In this document: positions 22,148 to 32,826 of the stretch, piece by piece
Layout of the letters: every line of letters begins with the position of its first letter
How positions within the stretch are numbered: position 1 is the first letter of the stretch
Assembly: GCA_021014945.1 (NCBI GenBank)
Contig: MU266351.1
Coordinates: 62,001-126,000 of the forward strand
Length of the DNA: 64,000 nt
DNA from: Leucogyrophana mollusca
Lineage: Eukaryota; Basidiomycota; Agaricomycetes; Boletales
Direction of reading: 5' to 3'
Notes under the pieces: model-generated
Told to the model about the DNA's origin: nothing
Databases searched by the model: none
The model's input: only the letters and a program-made list of their open reading frames with translations
Translations under genes and position numbers: made by a program

Positions 22148-23642
22148 TTACGCTGCCGGAGCCGCGGAATTACTGGCTGTGTAATCCTATAGCGACAGGA
22201 TGAGTCAGATGTCAGTGGTCAAGATTAAGTACCAACCTCCATCTCTGCATCAAGATCGGCGACACTCTTGTTAGGCCTCTCATTCGTCTTCCTCCCCCGA
22301 CCCCTACCCCGACGTGCTCCCCGTGTTGCAGTTCTGGAGTAGAGCCCGCGTAAGCAGGCAAGCAGATTAAACTCCTGTCATACTGACCTAGCGCCTCGAG
22401 TGGCCGTAGAAGCGTCTGCGGCTGGTGGTGGTGCGACGCGTGCAGCAAGCGATGGTGGCGGCGCAGGACGAGCGGGGTCGACAACAATTTCGATCTTCAT
22501 CGGGCGTTCTATAATTGTGGTGCGTGGCGCAGCGATGGGTGAAAGAGATACAGACATTGGTTAGTCGGCTGTGCTTTGAAGCGGGCAAGCAAGGCAAAAG
22601 AGGACGGGTACGAGGTTTAGCCTAAAAGTCCATTCCATTACCGAGGGACCGTTGCGCCGTTTCTGCCGTTCAACCAAATCCATAACGATACCGAGCTTGC
22701 CCGTGTCTTGCTCAATGCCAATCCTGAAATCGGTCAAGCGGTGAAGATCTGGAGTATTCCTGCCCCACCACTCCATAATACTTGCACCAGCCTCTGAGCC
22801 CAATCCCACAATCGCATCGAAACCAACCCGGGTCGGAGGTAGCACATGCATCACGCAGCAGCTGCATTTTTCGAAGGGTGATCAGGCCTTCAAAATGAGC
22901 TGGTAGTCTCGCACGCTGGGAGGCAAGCCTAATTGAGCATGCGGCGAGACCACGAGAAACAGACACCCTTGCCACTAGGGTGTCTGGCCTCCTGCGGTGC
23001 GTCGGCACAAGTCGTTCGCCAGAGGGGAGTGAAGACCAGACAGGTACCCGTTGCAACGGTCTCCCGTAACGTAAATGGACGCCTCCCCAAAGAGGAGAGA
23101 AAGCAAGTGAGAAGTAGTGAAAGGAGATACTAACTCCCATCGATGAGCCGATTGTTGTATTGTTGATAGGCTTTGGAGCCATCTCCTTTCTTCTGGAAAT
23201 GGACCGCAGCAACACCTTTTGAGCGACCTTGGCTGTCGTAGTGCAGGGTAACCTCTCGCAGAGGGCCGACGGTAGAGTGGAAAAGTTCCTAAAATAGGGC
23301 GAACTTCGTTGAGACACCATTGGAAAACTACCATTTGGACAAAATTATTTACCTTGATTTGAACCTCGTTTACATCTTGAGGAAGATTGGAAACAATGAT
23401 CTTATCAGCGGGCTGTGGGGTGGCTGCGGTCGCCTTCGTGGCGACTGTGCTTGCCACTTGAGCACGGGCTGCTGGACTGGCTCCCGCGTTTCCAAGGACT
23501 TGGGATTTTGCGGAACCACGACGAGCACCACCACGACGGATGCCTCGGGGGCGAGTAGCGATAACCTGAACGTAATAGCGTTACAAAAAGCTTGTGGCGT
23601 CTTGCTGCAATTTTCACTGACCTCATCAAGTGACTTGTCCAT
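22148..23642 (-). CDS. ALY/REF-type mRNA export adaptor (Yra1/Mlo3 family)
   Basis: The start is the ATG at 23642 (MDKSLDE), spliced to VIATRPRGIRRGGARRGSAK, an Arg/Gly-rich N-terminus. The RRM follows: DKIIVSNLPQDVNEVQIK, then ELFHSTVGPLREVTLHYDSQ and GRSKGVAAVHFQKKGDGSKA up to NNRLIDG. A junction from 23135 to 22508 restores LIDG-K-RPMKIEIVVDPARP with perfect phase. The C-terminus contains GARRGRGRGRKTNERPNKS, ADLDAEME and ends DYTASNSAAPAA at 22148, matching the C-terminal box that binds the Sub2/UAP56 helicase. The protein couples transcription and splicing to Mex67/TAP-dependent mRNA export as part of TREX. The intron between the RRM and the C-terminal half is 626 nt (22509-23134), about ten times larger than its neighbours. 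Confidence 0.95.
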
Positions 23643-23904
23643 GGCTAAAAGCAGTTGGAACGCGTGCGCGGGCGATTTGCGGCGAAAAAGGCTGAAGTGG
23701 AGGTGCCGAAGGAGGGGGAGACGGTGTTGAGATGGTGGCAGCGACAAAGGGGCGACGCGAAGTCTTCATGCACAGCAACACAGGTATATAAGACTGGCTG
23801 AGGTTAAATCGGAGCTTCAATAGTCCCAATCAGTGGTCGGCGTGTGGCCGTAGATAGGCGTTGTTCTCTTTTTGATCAAACATCCTTTGCATCACCACAA
23901 CAAA
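23643..23904. promoter_or_regulatory. Divergent promoter, ALY/REF and RPC31
   Basis: 262 bp separate the two start codons, so both housekeeping RNA-biology genes share one short bidirectional promoter. No specific motif could be assigned. Confidence 0.5.
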
Positions 23905-24849
23905 ATGTCCAGAGGAGGAGGGCGCGGAGGTCGTGGTGGTGGGCGAGGAGGATTTAGGGGAGGTGGAAGCGGCTTTGGCGCAGGCAGTATGCCTCCAATG
24001 GGGCTGACCTTCGCCGACATACAGGCCATGTCGCGGGAAGGAGACGCGTTGTATCCTGTGCGATGAACTACCATTGTAAAGGCTTGGATCCCAACCTTAT
24101 GCCCTTCCCGGACAGCCTTTGGAACCTTTGCCTTTTCTGTCCGAGTATACCAACGATGAGAAAAAGATCTGCGAACTTCAAACAGGGTTCGCGACACGTC
24201 TGCGCAAATCGGCGTACTACGTCGTCGAAACCACCAAATCGACTGGTTCGTGATCATGGTTATTGTGTTTTCCATAGTTGAGAACCTACATGATGTCAGA
24301 TCTTGAACGGTACTCGGACAAGTATCGTCAAACCACAGCTTCACAGCCCACCCTGAAGAGAAAAGAGCTCCATGCGCCCTTCTTTCCTCAGGAGATATTC
24401 GAGGGGTATTTTAACCCCAAAAGAAAGCGGAAGAGTTGGTAGATCGCGGTTCTCGCCAATGTTACCATGCTGACCCATCATCAGCGGAAAAGAAGCTATC
24501 CAGCAAGCGGATGAATTTGGATGATCTCGCAGAGGATGGTGATGAGGTACGTATCTTTGTGATTTAGTCACTGTCGTATAGGCGAGTGTTAACTGCTGTG
24601 TGCAATCAGGAAAAATCGGGGGATGAACGCTCGGACGCGGGTTCCCAAGCTGTCGACTCGGACTACGACGTCGATGAAGAGTATGACAACGACTATGCAG
24701 AAAATTACTTTGACAACGGTGAAGGGGATGACATGGATGATCTCGGAGGCGGTGGTGGAGGGGATGACGGCGGAGGTGGAGGTATGTTTGAAATTATGAT
24801 ACCACAGTTCCTCCTGACCTCACATGCGTAATCAGGCGACTACGAGTAG
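23905..24849 (+). CDS. RPC31: DNA-directed RNA polymerase III subunit RPC31 (RPC7)
   Basis: The start is the ATG at 23905: a Gly/Arg-rich N-terminus (MSRGGGRGGRGGGRGGFRG) then MGLTFADIQAMSREGDALYP, the family's usual opening. Splicing gives PLEPLPFLSEYTNDEKKICE and FATRLRKSAYYVVETTKST (about 24110-24240), then DLERYSDKYR, QPTLKRKELHAPFFPQE and GYFNPKRKRK (24301-24430), and KRMNLDDLAEDGDE. The C-terminus is a long acidic, Gly-rich tail (VDSDYDVDEEYDNDYAENYF, Gly/Asp runs) ending GDYE at 24849. Rpc31 is part of the Rpc82/Rpc34/Rpc31 heterotrimer needed for Pol III initiation; an acidic C-terminus is typical of the family. Confidence 0.9.
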
Positions 24850-25486
24850 ACAGCGCAAAAATCATGCTCTGAAACAACTCGCAGATATCTTCCAAGTGGT
24901 CAGTCTCTCAAGCACTCACAGGCAGTTTAGCTTCCCGCTGACCGGTACCAAACCGCAGGTCTTAACACTCCAGACACTTGACTCAGACTCATCGGTCTAG
25001 ACCGCTAAAATCCAAGGGGGCCTCATTGCGTGAGGAGACCCATGGATGCAGCGCCAACGGGATCGGGAGGATCGCGTGAACCATCTCCTCACCCTTCAAG
25101 TAGCTTGTGCCGCACAGAACCAAGAATGACCAATAATATCCCATCACTCAAAGAGAAGTTCCACTCTACCCACTAGCCCTCGGTCTTGGTTACGCTGCGA
25201 TACTGCTGCATCTGCAGATCAGCTGTTTGGACACACGAAGGCTCATTCTGTGACTGACATACTTCCCGCAATTTTGTTGACTTCGGACCTATCTTAGTTG
25301 AGCTCAAAAAAATATTGTGCTCTGCTGTTCGTTCTTCGTTAAGGAGAACAACAATACGCAGGAAAACGTGATTAGTCTCCTTGACTTGTTGCACTCGTCA
25401 GTCGCTTGCTAAAAAGGTCGTTCATAAAATAAAACACGCGACACAGATCGACAAATAGAAATATGATTCAGCTAATGTCTGCTCCG
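24850..25486. other. Intergenic, convergent 3' ends
   Basis: About 640 bp between two converging genes; no coding or RNA feature recognised. Confidence 0.5.
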
Positions 25487-27443
25487 TTAATTAGGAGCAA
25501 GAAGCATCTTCCTAGGGTCTTCGATATAGTCGCGTACTTTGACTGTGAAGAGGAAGCGGAACGTTAGTGGGTGACACCCCCAAGAAATGTTCACACAAAC
25601 CTAGGAAGGTAACAGCCTCCCGACCATCGAGCAATCTGTGGTCGTACGTGAGGGCAACAACCATGATTGGCCGGATTACGATCTGGCCGTTGACCACAAC
25701 AGGTTTCTCTTTGATCGCATGCATGCCTACAAAACGGGTAAGATAAAATAAGGGTAAAAGCAGAGGCACTCCGCACCAAGGACCGCGGCTTGTGGCAAGT
25801 TGATGATGGGGGTTCCATATAGCGAGCCAAATACACCGCCGTTAGAGCTAGACAAGAAGGTCAGATGTAAATTCTCGTGTGGAGAACCGCCAGACCTACA
25901 TCGTGAAAGAGCCACCGGACATATCCTCAAGGGTGAGTTTGCCGTCCCTTGCCTACCATACACTGAATGAGATAGTGCTTGAGGTTTGCAATCCAGCTCT
26001 CACCTTCTTTCCCAGCGCGGCGATTTCTTTCTCGATTTCAATGAAGCCCATTCCCTCGGCATTTCTGACCACGGGCGTTACCAGGCCCTTGGGTGTGGCC
26101 ACTGCAACGCTGAGGTCAACGTAGTCCCTGTACACGATCTCGTCGCCCTCAATTGACGCGTTGGCGGCGGGGATCTCTTTCAGAGCCAACGTGCACGCGC
26201 GAGCGAACGCGCTCATGAACCCGAGTTTCACGTCATGTTCTTTGAGCACTTCATCCTTGTACTTCTTCCGCAAATCCATCAGAGATGACATGTCAATCTC
26301 GTTGAAGGTTGTCAAAGAGGCGGCCGCGTTTTGCGACTCCTTGAGACGCTCAGCAATGCGGAGACGCATGCGGTTCATCTTAACCTGTATTATGTACCGC
26401 AGCTTAGAACTCTTCGGTGCATTCGTGCGATAAGGAGCGTACCCTGGTTTCATTGCGACTCCCAGGAGCCTTCGGGGCGGGGGAAGGTTTCGATTGTGAT
26501 TTGTCCTCCTTTTTCAGGTCCTTCTTCGTCTCTTTGGGGCCTTCTGGAGGGATTCCGCCGCTCTTCTTGTCAGCAGAGGATGGTGAAGGAGGTTCCGGGG
26601 TTTTCTTCTCCACTTGCTGGTCCTTGGGTTCTTCAGGGTCTTTCGTCTTGTTCTCTCCTGAAAGCTCTTTGGGCTCCTCGGCAGTCTCTTGCTTTTGAGG
26701 TGACGTGCTAGAAGCTAAAAAAAGGTCAGGTCACGCAGTACGTCAGAAGGTCTGAAAAGTCGCGTACTTGCACCTCCTTCGCCCGCCTCTATTCTGAACA
26801 AGTCCTGCCCTACGACCACGGTATCGTCCTCTTTGGCGAGTAGCTCAACGATCTTGCCAGCTGTAGGCGCGTTGACAGTCACGTCAATCTGTGACACAGT
26901 CAGTTCTCGGTTCGGAAGGTGAAACTATGCCAAAGTATAATTCTTGTTTGTTTGGGACTGGCCGCAGACACTTGTGCACAAAATCGTATGCAGAGGTGCC
27001 GGAATGAAATATTCAACAAAGCCGGCTCCTCACCTTGTCAGTCTCAATTGTGGCGACTTCCTCGTCAACCTCGACGCTGTCGCCTACTTGTTTTGACCAA
27101 GATCTTAGGGTGCCCTCGGAGATGGATTCTGCCATCTGGGGGACCTTGACGGTCTCAGCTATTATGGTTTTGCAACCAAGAAACGGTTATCTTCCGAGTT
27201 CGGATACGTCATATATAGACGAACCTTGCAGGAGGTGCGAAGAATGAAATTGAGCGCGCTTCATCTGCGAGTCAGCCATACTCCTAAAGAAAAGCAGTCT
27301 TAAGCATCGTCTGCGACAAGTTTCAGTGTGCCCACAAAGGATACGCACCATCCTTTCGACAACGTAACGGCAGCCCGTTGACCTTGTCTACCGGCGAAAA
27401 AAGCACGACTCCTTGCTGCAGCGATGACCTGTTTTGACAACAT
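25487..27443 (-). CDS. KGD2: Dihydrolipoamide succinyltransferase, E2 of 2-oxoglutarate dehydrogenase
   Basis: The start is the ATG at 27443: [19 protein letters not shown] is a basic amphipathic mitochondrial presequence. The lipoyl domain follows, with the swinging-arm Lys exon ending ATIETDK and then [21 protein letters not shown] long Lys/Pro/Glu linker comes next (about 26700-26450, for example [19 protein letters not shown]). The catalytic domain contains [57 protein letters not shown] and the acyltransferase motif [12 protein letters not shown] (HxxxDG, about 25640). It ends [15 protein letters not shown] at 25487. There is no E3-binding domain, as usual for 2-oxoglutarate E2. The enzyme forms the core of the citric-acid-cycle complex producing succinyl-CoA in the mitochondrial matrix. 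Confidence 0.95.
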
Positions 27444-28014
27444 TTTATGCAGTCTTTCAGTTCAGCAGAAATGCCAGAGATATGGTCCCGAGGACACGTC
27501 TATGAGGGCTTCACGGTGGATACGGAACAGAAATTGGGAGCCTCAGCCCAACTCACGCCGGTGATGTATTTAGCCACACGCCCCCGCGCCACCGCTGGCC
27601 GCTTGCACCGAAAAAACCGAGAACCCAACATGCAACCATCTGCTCGGCAACCACGCTAACACGGTTAAAAGGCCCACTCGGTGACAGGTGTCCACCGCTG
27701 CAACAAAAATAATTGGCGGGTGATTTATCTGACCAGTAAGAGGTGAGCATCGTGAGGGAAATACCCAAGCCCAGCCCAACGTCGGGTCCGACTCCCAGGG
27801 CCCAGGGCGAAAGAAAACAAACAGTTGACATATGTGTGGAGGTATACAGATGAACAGATGAACAAAGATATACTGTGCATTTCTTGCACCGACATCCATA
27901 CGAGTGGGAAACCCTCTAATGCACCTAGAGAAAAATGAATAGTCCTTTATGTTTCATGACAACTTGATGGTATGTATGCGTGGTAGATCGTCGGGTAGGA
28001 CAGAGTTCGTGAAA
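27444..28014. other. Intergenic spacer between minus-strand genes
   Basis: Promoter side of the E2 gene and 3' flank of the WD40 gene. No coding signal; frames at 27553-27899 (minus) look like chance. Confidence 0.5.
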
Positions 28015-31000
28015 TCATGTATGTGGAGGTGCAAATGTCACAAGTCTGTCTCTTGGTCCGTTTTCTTCCGAAGGGCTAAGCGTGAGGAAGGGCTGTGACG
28101 TATATATGGCGTGCTGCGAGTCGGGGCTGTCTGTACGACTGCCGAAGTCCAATGGCGATGGTGAGCGGGGTGTTAGTGAACGAGGAGTGGACTGCGCGGT
28201 GAGTTGCCGGCTGCCATCCCCAGGCTGACCTTCATAATTCGGTGTCGTCCAGATACTAACAGCTCCATCGTGGCTTCCGGTGGCGAACATGAATGGGTGC
28301 TCGGCAGCGTGGTTCCAGGCGATACAAGTGAGGTCCCCGCCGCCCACCGGTTGCGCTCGAACATGATGGAGAAGAGCAGCAGACTCCCGATCCCAAATAT
28401 GTATGTCCCCAGCTATGCGAAATGGTGAGTTATATCAACAGACATCCGACTACAGGACTCACCTTTGCCAGCGCAGAGTACTAGCTGATCGTCCTTACCG
28501 CCGAAATAACTGGGCCCAGCGAAGTCAACAGGCATTTTGGGCATGTATGTGTGACGAAGCGTCAATCTTGCTGTTGATGCACTACCACTTTGAGAGGATT
28601 TGACCATTTCTAGTTTCCAAAGTTGCGGAGGAGCCTACAAAGCATTAGCAGGCAGTTCGAGGGAAACAGAACCAACGATGAGGACCTTGTTCTCATATGA
28701 TATCAGGGCTACGTGGCCGTTCCGGGCTAATGTAATATCTCTGACATCATTTAGCACAGGTGTTTGGCTGGTGAACGAGTTTAAGTCATGCTGGCAACTG
28801 CAGGGGTGACTGAATGCTTACTTCTCAATTAGCTTTGTCTCCACGTTGTACACTTCGAAGTGGTTTAGCCCGCCTTACTGTGTTCGAGAGCAACAGTACA
28901 AAACATACCTAGGAGTTGCTTCTCGACTCTGGATTTACTTGGCTGTAGTCCAGAGGGAGATGCCAAAATTGGTCCAACGCCCAACAAGCGTTGTGAATCC
29001 GGTGTGACCGCAACATCGTGAATTAAAACGCGATGGAACTCATACTTGTCCAGGACCTGATGGAGCCCATAAAAACAAGCAGATAAGCAACGAGTAATCG
29101 GCGCTCACCCTCCCGTTCAAATCCTGGCGGGTGGTGAGTTTATGATCACATAACAATAGACAAGGTAATGGCTCACAAGTTTAACGACCTCACTGCCTTC
29201 GACGGACATGAACGCTTATAGAGAACAGCGTCAGGTCGTGAATGGGGGAAAACTACTGTTGGATAACTCACCTTCACCTCCAGGAAGCCAAGCCACGGAT
29301 TGCACGTTATGTGGTCGTTCAATAGTCTTTCGACATACCCCTTCCTATGAGTACGTTGTAGCTGGTGAGAACACGGACAGGCAGGATATATGAAGGCCGC
29401 TGACCTCCGTCCACACTTTGATGGCCCGATTCAACCGTGTTAGAAGCAAACTGCCTGCCGGAGACCTAAAGAATCCTCAATGAGAATATGGAACAAGAGA
29501 TCGTGAGAGTGATCTACCAAGCAACTTGTCCAACAAAGCCTCCAGGATGCGCAAGGACACGATGAGGAGAACACGGATCCTGTTTCGGCGTCAGCAACGT
29601 ACCCACAGCGCAGTGGATGAAAAACATACCCCGACTCGGAATATGACCGACGTCTTATCCCAACTACATACGGTTAGCGAACCCTCTCAACATGACATGC
29701 GAGGAAACAGTAATGACACAGACCTAGAGGTTGCCAAAAACTTGCCATTCGGCGAGAACTGCAGATGACGCACGAGTGCCGAATGTGCGGCCAAATCCTG
29801 CGTCACCTGCAGGCTCTTGAGCTTCGGCACCAGCGTTGCGACACGAGATCCGCGTAAAGTTGTAACAGGCTCTAGCGACGCCCGGCCACGAGAGACCTCT
29901 GATCCGGACGTGAGTGCTGAGGAAGTCGTCCTCTTGCGTTTGGGAGAGAACGGTCCGGACGGCGCGGATGCGGACTGCAGCATCATTACCGAACGTATCG
30001 CATGCGTGAGACGATCCCGGGGGCTGAAAGTCGTGCTACCCGTCGGCGTAGTAGTTCCGTCCGAGCCGGGAGAAGTCGGTGATAACGATGGCTCTCCAAA
30101 GGGCGTGTCCGTCGATTGTCGTATTGGGGATAACGGCTCGGGTGTCCGCGACATTGGCAGAATGGACTCGGATGTAGTTGCATCCTCCTTCTCAGTACCC
30201 GATGTTAGGAAGCTTGCTGTCAGAGACGGCACCCGTCTAAGAGAATGCCCCGCAGCTTGCATCCGACGTTGACCCCATGATAGCATGCGCCAGCAGACGG
30301 CTACCATACGGAGACTGAGGAATCGTCTCAGGGCATCCATCAATACGTCCGCGAGCCATTTTTGCCCTCTATGTTGAACGAAGGCCCATTTTTCGAACGC
30401 GAACCACGCAGATACGGCTGCAAGGCCAAAGGATGTGAAAGCGGTGAAGACTGTGGTGATCGTGGACGTTACTTTCCCCTGTGGCATTGGAGTGATGAAT
30501 GTGTGAGAACAGATCGTCGGATTCGAGCTTACCTGGCCTGTTGAGTAGGTAAACAGCACAAGTCCGGCTGAAAAGCAGGCCACAGACATAACCAGGAATA
30601 CCAATGGTGACCTCTTGATCCAGATGAGTACCCACCTGTCAAAGGCCAGATCGTGAGTACAGATCACCCAAAAGTTCCATCCTTTGAACTTGATGATTGC
30701 ACCCACCATGGAACACGATGCCCTGGAGAACGACTGTTCAAATGTCAGCGAGAGCAACACCTGGTGCCTAACGAGGTTACTGACTACATCGCTTGCTTCC
30801 AAGAAAGCCCAAGTAAGCTGTTGACAGCAGCAGCAATGCTGAAAACTAGTGATGAGAACCAGAATGCATTAACAGCGTCAGACAATGTGTCGCCAGTTTG
30901 ATTATAAGAAAATTGCAGGGTTGTAGCTGTGACTGCTGAGAAAAATGTGGCAACCGTAGAGAGGTTCAATAAATTAGATGCGCCATGTTTTTGTGCGAAG

Positions 31001-32224
31001 CGAATGGTAGGAACACCTGTTTTCCTCCTTAGTGGGGAAAGTCATGCAAGACAAGATCACGGGCACTGACCGACTTCGATGAACATGGATAATGTTCCTG
31101 TTATGGTATCTATGTGCTCTCCCATCTCTGCTGTGAGATCGTGGATATATCGCTGAACCGCGGGGTATTTGAATTGCCCTATGTCCACGCCTCAATACAG
31201 ACATTTCAGATACAGGAGATTCTCACTGCACCTTTGTACGTTCGGAGGCAACAAGCCCAGTACTTAGAGGGGGGTCAGTTATAGTCGTCACGGGAGCTGA
31301 GTTATTCACCTTCAAATCACCCTCCAATGACTTGATGGATGCGTTCACAGCTTCATCCGTGAACTCTGGGAACTCATTCAGACAGTTCAAGAACGTCATG
31401 ACATCGCTTGCAAAGCTTTCAAACTGCTCCGGAAAGCATTCCGCATCCAAGCTGTCGTCCACTACTGGTCTGACCCTGCCGGGTGAGCTCTTCTGTCGGA
31501 CAGCCTTCCGTCGCCGGTCCATGAGATTTGGATTCACAAGGGTTTCGCGCGGTTGCCGCTGGCACTTCCTAGGGAAGAGATCCGCAGCGTTTTCGCGAAA
31601 CAAGAACAGTATCTTCGCCAAGCGTTCGCGGAGCCGAAATGCGGAAGAAAGGATGCCAACCGAACTACCCAGTTGACGCGCGGCATTGGCAAAGTTTCTA
31701 AGCTGCTAGAGGTTAGTATTACGGTCGGAGAGAGGACGTCATGCTTATAACCTCTTTGTCCAGATTATTGATTCTCCTAGTGGAATTTTTAGATGACATA
31801 GGTAATGATCGGAACTTGGGCTCACTTTTGGAACCTGTTGAACGCCTCCGCTCCGGCGACTTGAAGTTGTTCGTCGACAGTGGCTGGAGAACTTCTATTA
31901 TGCGGACTCTCGTGACATCAAAACGGTCTACTCACGGACATCTCTGTCGTCTTCGAAACTGGGGTTCTGCGTGAAATCTATGTGGCGGCCATCAGTATCA
32001 GGACTAGGCCGGGTTGAAAATTGCTTGCCTCGTCCAAGAGCGTCACTTTGACTGAGCTCATTCAAAGCATTCAGCAGACTGAGTAGTGTTTGTTTTCGTC
32101 TAGTGTCTAATCTAGTAGGCTCGCTGCGGGGCGGAGCCGCGGGCTCTCCAGGTAGGCCCGCCGAGAAATCGTTAAACTGTGCAGCGACAGCAGGTCCATT
32201 ACCTGGGGTAGAACGATTTAGCAT
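28015..32224 (-). CDS. Multi-pass membrane protein with C-terminal WD40 repeats
   Basis: A long multi-exon minus-strand gene. The N-terminal exon probably starts at 32224 (MLNRSTPGNGPAVAAQF, ...TRRKQTLLSLLNALNELSQS). Next come a helical region (SFASDVMTFLNCLNEFPEFT, about 31400) and four hydrophobic segments: NLSTVATFFSAVTATTLQFS (about 30960), SSLVFSIAAAVNSLLGLSW (about 30840), LVFLVMSVACFSAGLVLFTY (about 30590) and TTVFTAFTSFGLAAVSAWFA (about 30430). A Ser/Pro-rich linker follows (SPTSPGSDGTTTPTGSTTFS), then beta-propeller repeats: AHSALVRHLQFSPNGKFLAT (about 29760), PHRVLAHPGGFVGQ, FAGPSYFGGKDDQLVLCAGK (about 28500), HIWDRES, and MFATGSHDGAVSIW (about 28260). The C-terminal repeats resemble Gid7/WDR26-type propellers. 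The membrane-anchored form looks basidiomycete-typical, but I know no assigned function. Confidence 0.8.
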
Positions 32225-32826
32225 GTCTTCCCAGCGGAAAGTACTACACTTACCGCGATACATCGTCGTGTGAGTCGTACTACGCACCCCAAGGGCTCTT
32301 GAAATGACAATCGATCCAGTTTGTTCGTAAACGTCGTGCTAAGAGCCACTAAGTCCTTTGGTACAGAATGATGAGCGGTGGATTCTGCTCGTAGATGATA
32401 ATGATACGTGGTAAGATGTTCGTTGTAGTACAAGGTAGAAGAACGAGACACAAAATAATCGACGCCGCGCTGGACTTCTGAACGGAGATCGCGCACCTAT
32501 TAGCCGTGAACGAGGCATTTTTGGCGTGCCGAATAATAACAGACGCCCAACAGCGAAGACCGTGATCATCACTTGCACCATTGATGACATCTTGGCAGGG
32601 GAGCATTAGGATCACATTAAAGATGCACTGCCATTCAGAATAGACTATGTTAACAGTCGACCTCCAACAAAGCTGAGCAGCCCGTATCCTTTTCCCCCAC
32701 CGTCACGAGCGTCCCCTCCCAAGCCCTCGCAGGTATTATATCTCATTATATTTGGTTCCGGCTCACGGGTTTTGCCGCAAGCGACGTCTTCTACTACTGT
32801 AAAAGGTCGAAAATTAAAGCTGGCTC
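32225..32826. promoter_or_regulatory. Divergent promoter region, WD40 gene and UBE3D-like gene
   Basis: About 600 bp between two divergent start codons. An AT-rich block at about 32735-32760 (TATTATATCTCATTATATTT) lies roughly 80 bp before the right-hand ATG and may hold a TATA element. An extra upstream exon of the left-hand gene cannot be excluded. Confidence 0.4.

Noticed and set aside
22712..23320. 202-codon minus-strand frame inside the ALY/REF gene
   Set aside because: It joins an RRM exon read in the wrong frame to intron sequence; the exon junction 23135/22508 explains the conserved protein.
29950..29957. CGGTCCG (reverse of the shared CGGACCG element), also at 47774-47780
   Set aside because: One lies in coding sequence and one in a gene-poor region; a 7-mer is expected by chance several times in 64 kb, so only the longer shared promoter contexts were kept.
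29817..30272. 151-codon plus-strand frame
   Set aside because: Antisense to the Ser/Pro-rich linker of the WD40 membrane protein; no independent similarity or splice support.
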